In this document: positions 1-6,416 of the stretch, one piece after another
Numbering within the stretch: position 1 is the stretch's first letter
Layout: each line of letters opens with the position of its first letter
DNA from: Roseimaritima sp.
GTDB lineage: Bacteria > Planctomycetota > Planctomycetia > Pirellulales > Pirellulaceae
DNA: 10,103 nt
Assembly: GCA_007124075.1 (NCBI GenBank)
Contig: SLFV01000549.1
Coordinates: forward strand, 1 to 10,103
Direction of reading: 5' to 3'
Program-made: the position numbers and the translations under genes
The notes under the pieces: model-generated
The model's database searches: none
Seen by the model: the letters and a program-made list of their open reading frames with translations, nothing else
Told to the model about the DNA's origin: nothing

Positions 1-47
1 AACGAAAACCGCAACGTAAATCCTTTTGGGGAATCTGGTACGGAATC

Positions 48-83
48 GTCGGAAAAACGACGCCGACGGCGGGCGTTTCCGAC
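48..83. other. Strong hairpin upstream of the response regulator gene
   Basis: An 8-bp perfect inverted repeat (GTCGGAAA at 48-55, TTTCCGAC at 76-83) encloses a second, nested repeat (CGCC 61-64 and GGCG 68-71 around a three-base loop), so the RNA could fold into one long, slightly bulged hairpin. No T-run follows on either strand, so it is not a classic intrinsic terminator. The surrounding bases 1-178 hold no gene I can identify. All three minus-strand frames are open over bases 1-120, and plus frame 1 is open from base 1 to about 324, so the tail of a neighbouring gene cannot be excluded. The hairpin could be a 3' end structure of an upstream gene or a leader element. Confidence 0.35.
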
Positions 84-178
84 CACCGCGACGCGAAATG
101 GCGAGGTTGCACCTGAGCGCTTGCGTCGGCATTCCCTGGTTTTTCGGTTCAAAACTCGGTTAATTAAGTTTTTCCAAA

Positions 179-1609
179 ATGGACGGCACCTCGATTTTGT
201 TGGCGGAAGACGACCAATATTTGGCCGATTCGCTATCGTCATGGCTGCGGGAACAGGGTTTCGAGGTCAGCACGGTGGAATCGTTAGCCGAAGCGAACCA
301 TGCGCTGCGGCAACAGGCGTTTGATCTGCTACTGTGCGACCTGCGGTTGCCCGACGGTGACGGTTTTTCGCTGATCGATTTGTGCCGAACGAAATATCGG
401 GACTGCAAGGTAATCGTGATGACCGGATATGCGACTCCGGATACCGCGATGGATGCGATTCGAGCTGGCGCGTTTGACGTACTGACCAAACCTGTGATCG
501 ACGAGGAGCTTTTGGTTGCGATTGAACGCGCCGTTTCTCAGCATCGGGTGGAAGCGGAAAATCAACGCCTGAAACAGCAACTTGATCACAAATTCGGCGC
601 TGGTTCAATCCTGAGCCAAGACTACCGGATGTTGAAACTGTTTGACATTATCGAAAACGTCGCCGACGCCCGGGCCTCCGTTTTGATCACGGGTGAAAAT
701 GGAACCGGAAAATCAATGATTGCGAGGGCGGTTCACCGTGCCAGCAACCGACGCGACGCACCGTTTGTCGAGGTGGCTTGCGGGGCGTTACCCGATAACT
801 TATTGGAAAGCGAATTGTTTGGGCATGTCGCTGGTGCCTTCACCGGCGCGACTTCCAATCGGACCGGGAAGTTCAAATTAGCTGACGGGGGAACCCTGTT
901 TTTGGACGAAATCGGTACCGCCAGCCCGGCAATGCAGGTGAAATTGCTTCGCGTCCTCCAGGAATTGCAATTTGAACCGCTAGGGGGCACGAAAACCGAG
1001 ACCGTCGATGTCAGGGTGATCCTGGCGACCAACGAGGACCTGACCGAGGCGGTTCGTAAGGGGACCTTCCGCCAGGATTTGTACTATCGCGTCAACGTGA
1101 TTCATATTGAATTACCACCACTGAGACGCCGTAAGGGTGACATCCCCATCCTGGTGCAACACTTTGTTCAGAAGAATGCCGAGGCCCTACGAAGAACGAT
1201 TGCCGGGTTTGATCGCGAGGCACTGCAGTCGCTTCAGGAATACGCGTGGCCCGGTAATGTCCGCGAGCTTGAAAATGTCGTTGAACGTGCGGTGCTGCTG
1301 TCGCGTAACGAGGTCTTGACGCTGCAAGATTTGCCACCCGAAATGCTGCAGTCGCCCAGCAAAGCTTCCAACGTTGCGGGCAACCTTGCACCAGGGCAAA
1401 CCTCCTGGCATCCGATCGAATCGGGACAAGCCCTAAGTTTGCGAGAGGCATTGGAAGAGCCGGAACGGCAGATCATCCTGGAGACATTGAAGATGTTTCA
1501 GTGGAACCGTGTGGCGACCGCAGAAGCGTTGGAGATCAACCGGACGACGTTGTACAAGAAAATGAAGCGACTGGGGCTGGACGATCCGCGGTTACAGTAC
1601 ATGCACTAA
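179..1609 (+). CDS. NtrC-family sigma-54-dependent response regulator
   Basis: A 476-residue, full-length three-domain activator. Residues 1-120 are a receiver domain with the acidic pair D11/D12, phospho-acceptor D54, T82 and K104. Residues about 140-375 are a sigma-54 AAA+ domain: Walker A GENGTGKS (172-179), the sigma-54 contact loop GAFTGA (219-224), Walker B GGTLFLDE (237-244), arginines near R298/R304 and WPGNVREL (357-364). A linker of about 50 residues leads to a Fis-type helix-turn-helix (about 435-468, NRTTLYKKMKRLGL). All catalytic motifs are intact, so it should act with RNA polymerase-sigma-54 at distant enhancers after phosphorylation by a histidine kinase. No kinase gene lies in the window; it may lie to the left. 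The ATG at 179 is the first good start after an in-frame stop at 161-163 and places the receiver domain correctly; no clear ribosome binding site is visible. Its target genes cannot be read from the sequence. Confidence 0.93.
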   Translation: MDGTSILLAEDDQYLADSLSSWLREQGFEVSTVESLAEANHALRQQAFDLLLCDLRLPDGDGFSLIDLCRTKYRDCKVIVMTGYATPDTAMDAIRAGAFDVLTKPVIDEELLVAIERAVSQHRVEAENQRLKQQLDHKFGAGSILSQDYRMLKLFDIIENVADARASVLITGENGTGKSMIARAVHRASNRRDAPFVEVACGALPDNLLESELFGHVAGAFTGATSNRTGKFKLADGGTLFLDEIGTASPAMQVKLLRVLQELQFEPLGGTKTETVDVRVILATNEDLTEAVRKGTFRQDLYYRVNVIHIELPPLRRRKGDIPILVQHFVQKNAEALRRTIAGFDREALQSLQEYAWPGNVRELENVVERAVLLSRNEVLTLQDLPPEMLQSPSKASNVAGNLAPGQTSWHPIESGQALSLREALEEPERQIILETLKMFQWNRVATAEALEINRTTLYKKMKRLGLDDPRLQYMH

Positions 1610-2649
1610 GCCTCGACATCTTGCTTACCGCTTTGCAGGCGTGAACCCCAGGCATCCAGTGCCAGCACGATCGCGGTTCCCCCCAAAGCGATCAGCAGTA
1701 ACGTAACCAGCGAACCACTCCATTGGTCGGGAGGTACCAATTCCCATTTTCGCAGCGAAAACTTTTCACCTACGGTTTCCGCTGTTGGCTTTTGCAGGGG
1801 CCACAGTTTCCGCAGTGACCCCAACATCAGCCCCAAAAGGGCGCAATAAGTCAACGTTGCGTGCTGCCGAAGTAAATATTTGAGCAAGCGACTGAACAGC
1901 AGTAATCCAACCAGACACCCCAGGACAAACAAAGCAATTCGGCTGAGGATTTCGGAGTTCGCGTTCCCCGAAGCGAGTTCTTTCACCAGGCTGGTAACCG
2001 GGTAATAGGTGCCCAGGAGTAACAACACAAACGCGCCGCTAATACCGGGCAGAATCATCGCACAAATGGCGATCATTGCCGCGACAAACAAATAGGCCCC
2101 GTGTTCGCTACCGGTTAACGAGTTGGCTTGGGCAAGGACATAAACAAAACTGGCGGTCACAAAGGCCAGCAATGCCCCGCCGGCCGTCCATCGCTTAATT
2201 TGCTTGGCAACCAAATAGCTGCTAGCCAGAATCACACCGAAAAACAGGCTGAAGGTTTCCGCCAGACGATGGTCCAGCAGCCAATGCATTGCACTGGCTA
2301 GGGAAAGGATACCGAATGCCATCCCGAGGGCCAGGACCATCAAAAATCGCAAGTCACCATGGTTCACCGCATCACGCCAACGACGCTGAAACAGCAAACG
2401 GGCCAAATGACTGTCAATATGGCTGATTCCCGTTACCAGACGCTCGTAATGCCCCAAGATCAAGGCCACCGTTCCCCCACTGACACCGGGTACAGTATCC
2501 GCGATTCCCATGCAAAACCCCCTGAGGAAATTGCTTAGATCCGCACGATCTGGTTTGAACGAAAGATCGTCGGGTGGCTCGGCGGAACCGGACGTCGAGG
2601 GATGTTGCTCCGACTCGGCTGATTGGAATGATATTCTGTGGGGCTGCAT
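1606..2649 (-). CDS. popT: DUF368 / PopT-family undecaprenyl phosphate translocase
   Basis: A 347-residue polytopic membrane protein of the DUF368 family. The hallmark stretch MGIADTVPGVSGGT is at 47-60, and a second related motif, PGISGA, is at 201-206. This gives the internal duplication expected for a transporter with two re-entrant loops. Many hydrophobic segments follow residue 100. The first 40 residues are hydrophilic and poorly conserved in kind; no later methionine before the motif gives a plausible start, so the ATG at 2649 is kept. Members of this family have been reported as C55-P flippases that return the lipid carrier to the inner leaflet after uppP-type dephosphorylation; substrate transport here is inferred from the family. 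The gene is divergent from uppP, 120 bp away, which supports a role in carrier recycling. Its stop overlaps the stop of the convergent response regulator gene by 4 bp. Confidence 0.88.
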   Translation of the reverse strand: MQPHRISFQSAESEQHPSTSGSAEPPDDLSFKPDRADLSNFLRGFCMGIADTVPGVSGGTVALILGHYERLVTGISHIDSHLARLLFQRRWRDAVNHGDLRFLMVLALGMAFGILSLASAMHWLLDHRLAETFSLFFGVILASSYLVAKQIKRWTAGGALLAFVTASFVYVLAQANSLTGSEHGAYLFVAAMIAICAMILPGISGAFVLLLLGTYYPVTSLVKELASGNANSEILSRIALFVLGCLVGLLLFSRLLKYLLRQHATLTYCALLGLMLGSLRKLWPLQKPTAETVGEKFSLRKWELVPPDQWSGSLVTLLLIALGGTAIVLALDAWGSRLQSGKQDVEA

Positions 2650-2720
2650 GATACAGGTTGCAATTCGTTTGAGGGAAAGATAAGAACTAACCCTTCCGCT
2701 GCGATCACTGGACCGAATTC

Positions 2721-2736
2721 AAATGTCAAGACATTT
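2721..2736. promoter_or_regulatory. Palindrome over a TTGACA box in the popT-uppP gap
   Basis: AAATGTC (2721-2727) and GACATTT (2730-2736) form a perfect 7+7 inverted repeat separated by AA. On the minus strand the palindrome contains a perfect sigma-70 -35 hexamer, TTGACA (2729-2724), pointing toward popT. The -10 region at the expected distance (about 2701-2707) is poor, so the promoter itself is uncertain. The position, midway between two divergent envelope genes, suits an operator for a dimeric repressor that could control both. No regulator is identified; this is pattern only. Confidence 0.4.
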
Positions 2737-2769
2737 CCTAATGACCATTGAGCGAAAGAGTATAAAGCG

Positions 2770-3558
2770 ATGACTTGGTTTGACGTATTAATTCTGGCTG
2801 TTGTTCAGGGGGTTGCGGAATTCCTACCGATCAGTTCTTCGGGGCATTTGGTTCTACTGGGTGCGCTGCTGAATGTGAAGGACGAATCCGCAACGCTGGA
2901 CATCTTGCTGCACACCGGATCGCTAGGCTCGATCCTGGTGGTGTTTTGGAAGCGGATTTGGGCGTTACTGTGGTCTGATCGCCGCGTGATTCCCATGCTG
3001 GTCGTGGGGACCCTCCCCGCGGTCCTGGTTGGACTGACCTTGAAGCTTCAGTTTCCTCATATTTTGCGCAACCCACTGCTGACCGGTTGCATGTTGCTGG
3101 TCACGGGTGGACTGTTACTGAGCGTCCGCTGGTTGCCACAGGGGCATTTTCAATACACGCAATTTTCGTTGTGGCGGGCTTTGGTAGTCGGTTGTTTTCA
3201 GGCGGTGGCCATTTTGCCTGGCATTAGTCGCAGCGGATCGACAATCGTCGGCGGACGATTGCTGGGACTGAAAAACGAGGATGCGGTCACCTTTTCCTTT
3301 CTGTTGGCCATCCCGGCGATTTTGGGGGCGACGGTGTTGGCGCTGAAGGACCTGCGTGACTCTCAGCCTTCCAGCGAGGAACTGCTACTGGTAACCGGGG
3401 GCGCGTTGGTTGCCTTTGTGATTGGTATCGGTGCCCTGCTGTGGTTGATCCGCTGGGCACGTCAGGGGCGAATCGAATGGTTTGCGTATTGGTGTATTCC
3501 CGTCGGGTTGCTGACGATTTTCGCGTGGCAAAGCGGATACGGGGCAGTAGGCGGGTGA
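2770..3558 (+). CDS. uppP: Undecaprenyl-diphosphatase UppP/BacA
   Basis: A 262-residue multi-spanning membrane protein, normal length for the BacA family. It removes the terminal phosphate from undecaprenyl diphosphate on the outer face of the cytoplasmic membrane, giving C55-P for peptidoglycan and other glycan synthesis; its overproduction gives bacitracin resistance in other bacteria. The (Q/E)xxxE catalytic motif is Q13-x3-E17 within QGVAEFLPISSSGHL, with H26; the second conserved loop, PGISRSGST, is at 150-158 and includes the essential arginine R154. LDILLHTGSL (43-52) matches the family's conserved first-half helix. The ATG at 2770 starts directly before the first helix, as usual; only a weak purine stretch (GAAAGAG) lies upstream. 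The gene is divergent from popT and convergent with the rrf2-type gene, 37 bp away. Confidence 0.97.
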   Translation: MTWFDVLILAVVQGVAEFLPISSSGHLVLLGALLNVKDESATLDILLHTGSLGSILVVFWKRIWALLWSDRRVIPMLVVGTLPAVLVGLTLKLQFPHILRNPLLTGCMLLVTGGLLLSVRWLPQGHFQYTQFSLWRALVVGCFQAVAILPGISRSGSTIVGGRLLGLKNEDAVTFSFLLAIPAILGATVLALKDLRDSQPSSEELLLVTGGALVAFVIGIGALLWLIRWARQGRIEWFAYWCIPVGLLTIFAWQSGYGAVGG

Positions 3559-3595
3559 CACGGTAGCCGCACGACCGGAGCCACCAAAAAGTCAA

Positions 3596-4021
3596 TCAAA
3601 TGTAAAACATCGATTCTGGTGTTTTGGCGCAGCGTTCTGCCAGGTCACTTAGCTTGACTTGCGCCAACTTATCACGAAACGCCGCAATGGCATCGAACCA
3701 AATTTCGTGGACCGCCTGAGCGGCTGGGGTTTGAACCGTTTCAATTGCCCCCAGCGATTCGCTGCCAGCAACCTGTTCGACGATTTCCAGCACTGTCAAA
3801 TCGTGGGGAGAAATCGCCAGCCGATAGCCACCTTGCGCACCGCGAATACTGCTGACCCAGCCCAACGACTTGAGTTGCTGCAGGATTTGAACCAAGAACG
3901 GTTGGGGAATGGCATGCGTGGCGGTGATTTCCTTAAGCGTGACGGGGCGCTTTGTGTTTTGGCGGTTGGCCAGTTCCGCCAAAGCCAAACATGAATATTG
4001 CAATCGTGCGGTGATTTGCAT
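3596..4021 (-). CDS. Rrf2-family transcriptional regulator (CymR-like, no Fe-S cysteines)
   Basis: The preferred start gives 141 residues, typical of Rrf2 proteins. The N-terminus MQITARLQYSCLALAELA matches the family's opening helix, the winged helix-turn-helix runs to about residue 70, and the wing signature RGAQGGYRLA is at 60-69. The region where IscR and NsrR carry three Fe-S cysteines has none; the only cysteines are C11 and C131, so this is unlikely to be an Fe-S sensor and resembles the CymR class that controls cysteine metabolism. A longer reading frame back to 4183 overlaps cysH and is rejected. Of two close ATGs (4027 and 4021) the second is chosen because AAGGGG lies 8 nt before it but only 2 nt before the first. 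The gene follows cysH by about 43 bp on the same strand, so it probably regulates sulfur assimilation, perhaps including its own operon (inference). Confidence 0.88.
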   Translation of the reverse strand: MQITARLQYSCLALAELANRQNTKRPVTLKEITATHAIPQPFLVQILQQLKSLGWVSSIRGAQGGYRLAISPHDLTVLEIVEQVAGSESLGAIETVQTPAAQAVHEIWFDAIAAFRDKLAQVKLSDLAERCAKTPESMFYI

Positions 4022-4029
4022 CGCCATCG

Positions 4030-4035
4030 CCCCTT
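4030..4035 (-). promoter_or_regulatory. Ribosome binding site deciding the rrf2-type start
   Basis: On the minus strand AAGGGG sits 8 nt before the ATG at 4021 and 2 nt before the ATG at 4027. The spacing favours 4021 as the start of the Rrf2-type regulator. Confidence 0.55.
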
Positions 4036-4064
4036 GCGCGCGTCGTTTTGTTTCGAAAAAAGTT

Positions 4065-4901
4065 TTACGAACTGTGCAACCCACACTCGGTTTTCTGAAA
4101 TCCGCTCCAGCGTCCCGCCCGTTCATCCTCGCCCAATTCCACCGACCGTGTACAGGGCTTGCAGCCAATGCTGGGATATCCACGGTCGTGCAATTCGTTG
4201 TAAGGAATGTCGTGCTTCGAAATCATGCCCCAGACCTGCTTCTTGGTCCAATTAGCTAGCGGGCTGATCTTCACCAATTGAAATTTTCGATCCCAACCCA
4301 CAATCGGTGCCCGCGCGCGGTCCGGACTTTGGTCGCGCCGGATCGCGCTGGCCCAGGCGTAACAACCGCGTGCCGCTTGGTGCAGCACGCGAATCTTGCG
4401 ATCAAAGCAGCAACGATTGGGATCGGTTTTGTACAACGGGCCCCCATGCAATTGCTCGTACGCTTCGACCGATAACTCCGGATACTTGAATTCGACCTCG
4501 ATTCCGTATCGCTGTTTGACACGCTCCCTCAGGTCCAATGTTTCCTTGAACTGGTACCCTGTTTCCAAGTTAAACACCGAGGTTTCAGGGGCAATCTCCG
4601 ACAGCATGTGGATGATCACCATCCCCTCGGGACCAAATGCCGTCGCCATCGTGAACCGGGGTGCGAAGCGTTCAACCCCCCACTGCAAAATTTCCTGCGG
4701 TGTCGCCGTTTCCAATCGCTGGCTTTGCTCCGCAAGTTCGCGGATGAAATCATCATCGGGCAGCAGAGGTGGATCGGCGGCGAGCGCTCCACGGGCCTCT
4801 TCTGGATTGGGATCATCGGTTACCACTTGCAAAACCGGTAACGGGGGCCTTGATCGCTTGGGGCCCACGTCGGTTTGCTTGGATTCTGCGTTAGACACCA
4901 T
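4065..4901 (-). CDS. cysH: Adenylyl-sulfate/PAPS reductase, [4Fe-4S] type
   Basis: A 278-residue cytoplasmic enzyme of the CysH family, which reduces activated sulfate (APS or PAPS) to sulfite using thioredoxin or glutaredoxin. The core begins near residue 50. The nucleotide-binding loop ATAFGPEG (86-93) is present, as is NLETGYQF (111-118). The paired cysteines C164-C165 and the CxxC pair C247/C250 form the CC...CxxC set that binds a [4Fe-4S] cluster in bacterial and plant-type APS reductases and is absent from E. coli-type PAPS reductases. The catalytic cysteine is C273 in KTECGLH at the extreme C-terminus. Preference for APS is therefore likely but not proven. Residues 1-48 are a polar, proline-rich extension without a recognised domain. 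The ATG at 4901 is the only upstream start that fits. The Rrf2-type gene follows and is probably co-transcribed. Confidence 0.95.
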   Translation of the reverse strand: MVSNAESKQTDVGPKRSRPPLPVLQVVTDDPNPEEARGALAADPPLLPDDDFIRELAEQSQRLETATPQEILQWGVERFAPRFTMATAFGPEGMVIIHMLSEIAPETSVFNLETGYQFKETLDLRERVKQRYGIEVEFKYPELSVEAYEQLHGGPLYKTDPNRCCFDRKIRVLHQAARGCYAWASAIRRDQSPDRARAPIVGWDRKFQLVKISPLANWTKKQVWGMISKHDIPYNELHDRGYPSIGCKPCTRSVELGEDERAGRWSGFQKTECGLHSS

Positions 4902-4951
4902 CGAAAAACCGAAATCTAAATCAAGGGGAAATGCAAAAGACCATCGATGAC

Positions 4952-4984
4952 GATCATATTTACATACATGATCTACAAAGTCAA
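4952..4984 (-). promoter_or_regulatory. Candidate cysH promoter with inverted-repeat operator
   Basis: On the minus strand TTGACT (4984-4979) is a near-consensus -35, followed after 16 bp by TAAATA (4962-4957), a weak -10. A 6-bp inverted repeat, GATCAT (4952-4957) and ATGATC (4968-4973) with a 10-bp spacer, overlaps the -10 and spacer. A dimeric regulator such as the Rrf2 protein encoded downstream of cysH could bind here and block transcription. The transcript would start about 45 nt before the cysH ATG. Confidence 0.35.
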
Positions 4985-4991
4985 GTATCGG

Positions 4992-5019
4992 TTGTATCGC
5001 TGGGATTAATCCAATACAA
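4992..5019. repeat. Nested inverted repeat upstream of cysH
   Basis: TTGTAT (4992-4997) and ATACAA (5014-5019) are perfect complements and enclose a separate perfect 10-bp palindrome, GGATTAATCC (5003-5012). The inner palindrome is off-centre by a few bases, so this is more likely a protein-binding site or two overlapping sites than a simple hairpin. It lies just upstream of the candidate cysH -35 box, where an activator could bind. Function unknown. Confidence 0.35.
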
Positions 5020-5218
5020 AGGGAACGTTAGGTTGGTTTTCTTGACGTCCCGGACGGTGTCTCGCTTACGCTTCAGGTTTTGAAAAACGCGTGTATTTTC
5101 GATTTCTGACACAATTCGTTTCTCAGCAGTGTGTTGCGACCCAATCGGGCGTTGGGGTGTGTCATCTTAGTTAGGTTTGTATCTGCCGCTCTCGCCCAAC
5201 ACGGGGTCAAATTGTCCA

Positions 5219-6202
5219 ATGCGGGTATTTGTCGGCGAATACGTTTGTGGTGGCGGGTTCATTTCCAGCGAACCAGCGGCAATCGATCCCGCTCTTCGCA
5301 GCGAAGGTTCGGCAATGCTGTTGGCTTTGGTGGAAGACCTCAGCGAGTTCTATCGGGTGGTCGTCGCGATTGATCCGAGATTCGATCTTGCGTTGCCAGC
5401 AGGTGTCCAGCGGGTTCCGATGCAAGCTGGTCCGTTGTGGAAGCAGTGGGTCCATGCGGCGTCAAGCTGTGATTGCGGGGTCGTGGTAGCACCCGAGACC
5501 CATGGGATTTTGGCCGCAGCGGTTTCGGTTCTCCGCAGTGCGGGTGTGAAGGTCCCGATGTGCAGCGGGGAATTTTTGCGTGTCAGCAGCGACAAATGGG
5601 AAATGGCGCGCGCATTGGTGACCAGCGGCGTTGCCCATCCGCTGACGTTGCGTGCAGAGCGATGTTTGACGGCAAACCCAGTGCCAGCAGGGCCGTGGAT
5701 GGTCAAACCCCGTGATGGTTGCGGGGGGGATCGCGTGCGACGATTTGAAACCTTGGATGAGGCTCGGAGAATGGCTTCGGCCGGACAACTGCTGCAGAGG
5801 TACCAGCCTGGCTGTCCGATCTCGCTTAGCTGCTTGATCGAACGCGGGAACATTGATTTCCTGCCCGCAACACGTCAATGGTTCGACGGAGAATCCTACT
5901 GCTACCGTGGCGGCCAAGGTCCCTTGAGCGATCAAGAACAGGCACGGGCCGAAGGGTTGGCCGGTCGTGCGTTGGCCGCGATGCCTCCGGTGGCTCGGGG
6001 ATACGTCGGAGTGGACATGATTTTGGGTCGCGACGCGGCAACCGACTGTGTGCTTGAGATCAACCCAAGACTGACAACCTCCTACATCGGGTTGCGACGC
6101 ATGGTGGCAGAGAACTTAGCCCCTCGGATCCTTGGCCTAGCTTCCGGTGCAATCCACTGCACCGCCCCGGTGGAAACCGTAAGTTGGCAGTGCCGACCGT
6201 AG
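5219..6202 (+). CDS. ATP-grasp ligase, possible MfnD/Orf17-type C1-cofactor enzyme
   Basis: A 327-residue predicted ATP-grasp protein. It opens with MRVFVGEYVCGGGF, then an APET motif (91-94), a DKW stretch at 125-127, the ATP-binding VKPRDGCGGD (162-171) and a metal-binding EINPRLTTSYIGLR near the C-terminus (280-293). The whole pattern resembles the COG1821-like group that includes archaeal tyramine-glutamate ligase (MfnD, methanofuran synthesis) and the Orf17 protein of methylotroph tetrahydromethanopterin gene clusters, which planctomycetes also carry. That assignment is from memory of the family, and no other C1 gene is in the window; a different amino-acid ligase is possible. The ATG at 5219 is preferred over a TTG at 5177 because the family's first strand begins there; no good ribosome binding site is seen for either. 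The gene stands alone, divergent from cysH. Confidence 0.7.
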   Translation: MRVFVGEYVCGGGFISSEPAAIDPALRSEGSAMLLALVEDLSEFYRVVVAIDPRFDLALPAGVQRVPMQAGPLWKQWVHAASSCDCGVVVAPETHGILAAAVSVLRSAGVKVPMCSGEFLRVSSDKWEMARALVTSGVAHPLTLRAERCLTANPVPAGPWMVKPRDGCGGDRVRRFETLDEARRMASAGQLLQRYQPGCPISLSCLIERGNIDFLPATRQWFDGESYCYRGGQGPLSDQEQARAEGLAGRALAAMPPVARGYVGVDMILGRDAATDCVLEINPRLTTSYIGLRRMVAENLAPRILGLASGAIHCTAPVETVSWQCRP

Positions 6203-6244
6203 GGTGTCGGGCAAAAATAGGTGAAAGGCCCAACCGGCATAATC

Positions 6245-6274
6245 CAATGAAAAACGGGTTGTGGTCCAGCCCGT
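6245..6274 (-). terminator. Candidate intrinsic terminator after the hydrolase-like gene
   Basis: Read on the minus strand, ACGGGCT and AACCCGT form a 7-bp stem (one G-U pair) around a 7-nt loop (6254-6274), followed directly by TTTTCATT. It lies about 140 nt past the stop of the minus-strand gene ending at 6417 and 50 nt past the stop of the convergent ATP-grasp gene. The T-run is short and interrupted, so strength is uncertain. The rest of the 214-bp convergent gap holds nothing else recognisable. Confidence 0.4.
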
Positions 6275-6416
6275 GGCTACATTGTTTCGTCTCGTTGGAA
6301 CCAGGAACGTTCGAAAACCGAATTCTCGCTCCCAGCGATTAGGCGGACTGTTGGAAGGAAGCAAACGGAAAGCCTGCAAGTTAGGAGCTGCTTTGGCTTT
6401 CGCAAACGGCGCACGT

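Larger units (their letters stand above)
4902..5218. other. Divergent control region between cysH and the ATP-grasp gene
   Basis: This 317-bp gene-free stretch separates two divergent genes. It contains a candidate cysH promoter/operator (4952-4984) and a second nested inverted repeat (4992-5019), both in its AT-richer cysH-proximal half. In the half next to the ATP-grasp gene I see no convincing promoter: TTGACG at 5042-5047 lacks a matching -10. No small open frame with a ribosome binding site, tRNA or riboswitch was recognised. Confidence 0.6.

Noticed and set aside
1..132. Possible divergent minus-strand gene starting at 132 and running off the left edge
   Set aside because: The frame is open but only about 44 codons are visible, arginine-rich, with no recognisable motif or ribosome binding site.
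4022..4183. Longer Rrf2-type protein starting at 4183
   Set aside because: It would overlap cysH by over 100 bp, and the extra residues are unlike any Rrf2 N-terminus; a ribosome binding site supports 4021.
4396..4950. 184-codon open frame on the plus strand opposite cysH
   Set aside because: It is fully antisense to a strongly supported gene, and its serine/arginine-rich translation resembles no family.
5052..5065. GG-N10-GC spacing resembling a sigma-54 promoter
   Set aside because: Only the invariant dinucleotides match; the flanking bases do not fit TGGCAC-N5-TTGCA, and such spacing is common by chance.
5177..5218. Upstream TTG start adding 14 residues to the ATP-grasp protein
   Set aside because: The extra residues precede the conserved first strand, TTG is a poor start, and the ATG at 5219 begins exactly at MRVFVGEY.
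5350..5853. 167-codon open frame on the minus strand opposite the ATP-grasp gene
   Set aside because: Antisense shadow of a motif-supported gene, with no recognisable domain.
6145..6164. Perfect 7-bp hairpin CGGTGCA...TGCACCG at the end of the ATP-grasp gene
   Set aside because: It lies inside the coding sequence and has no T-run; probably chance.
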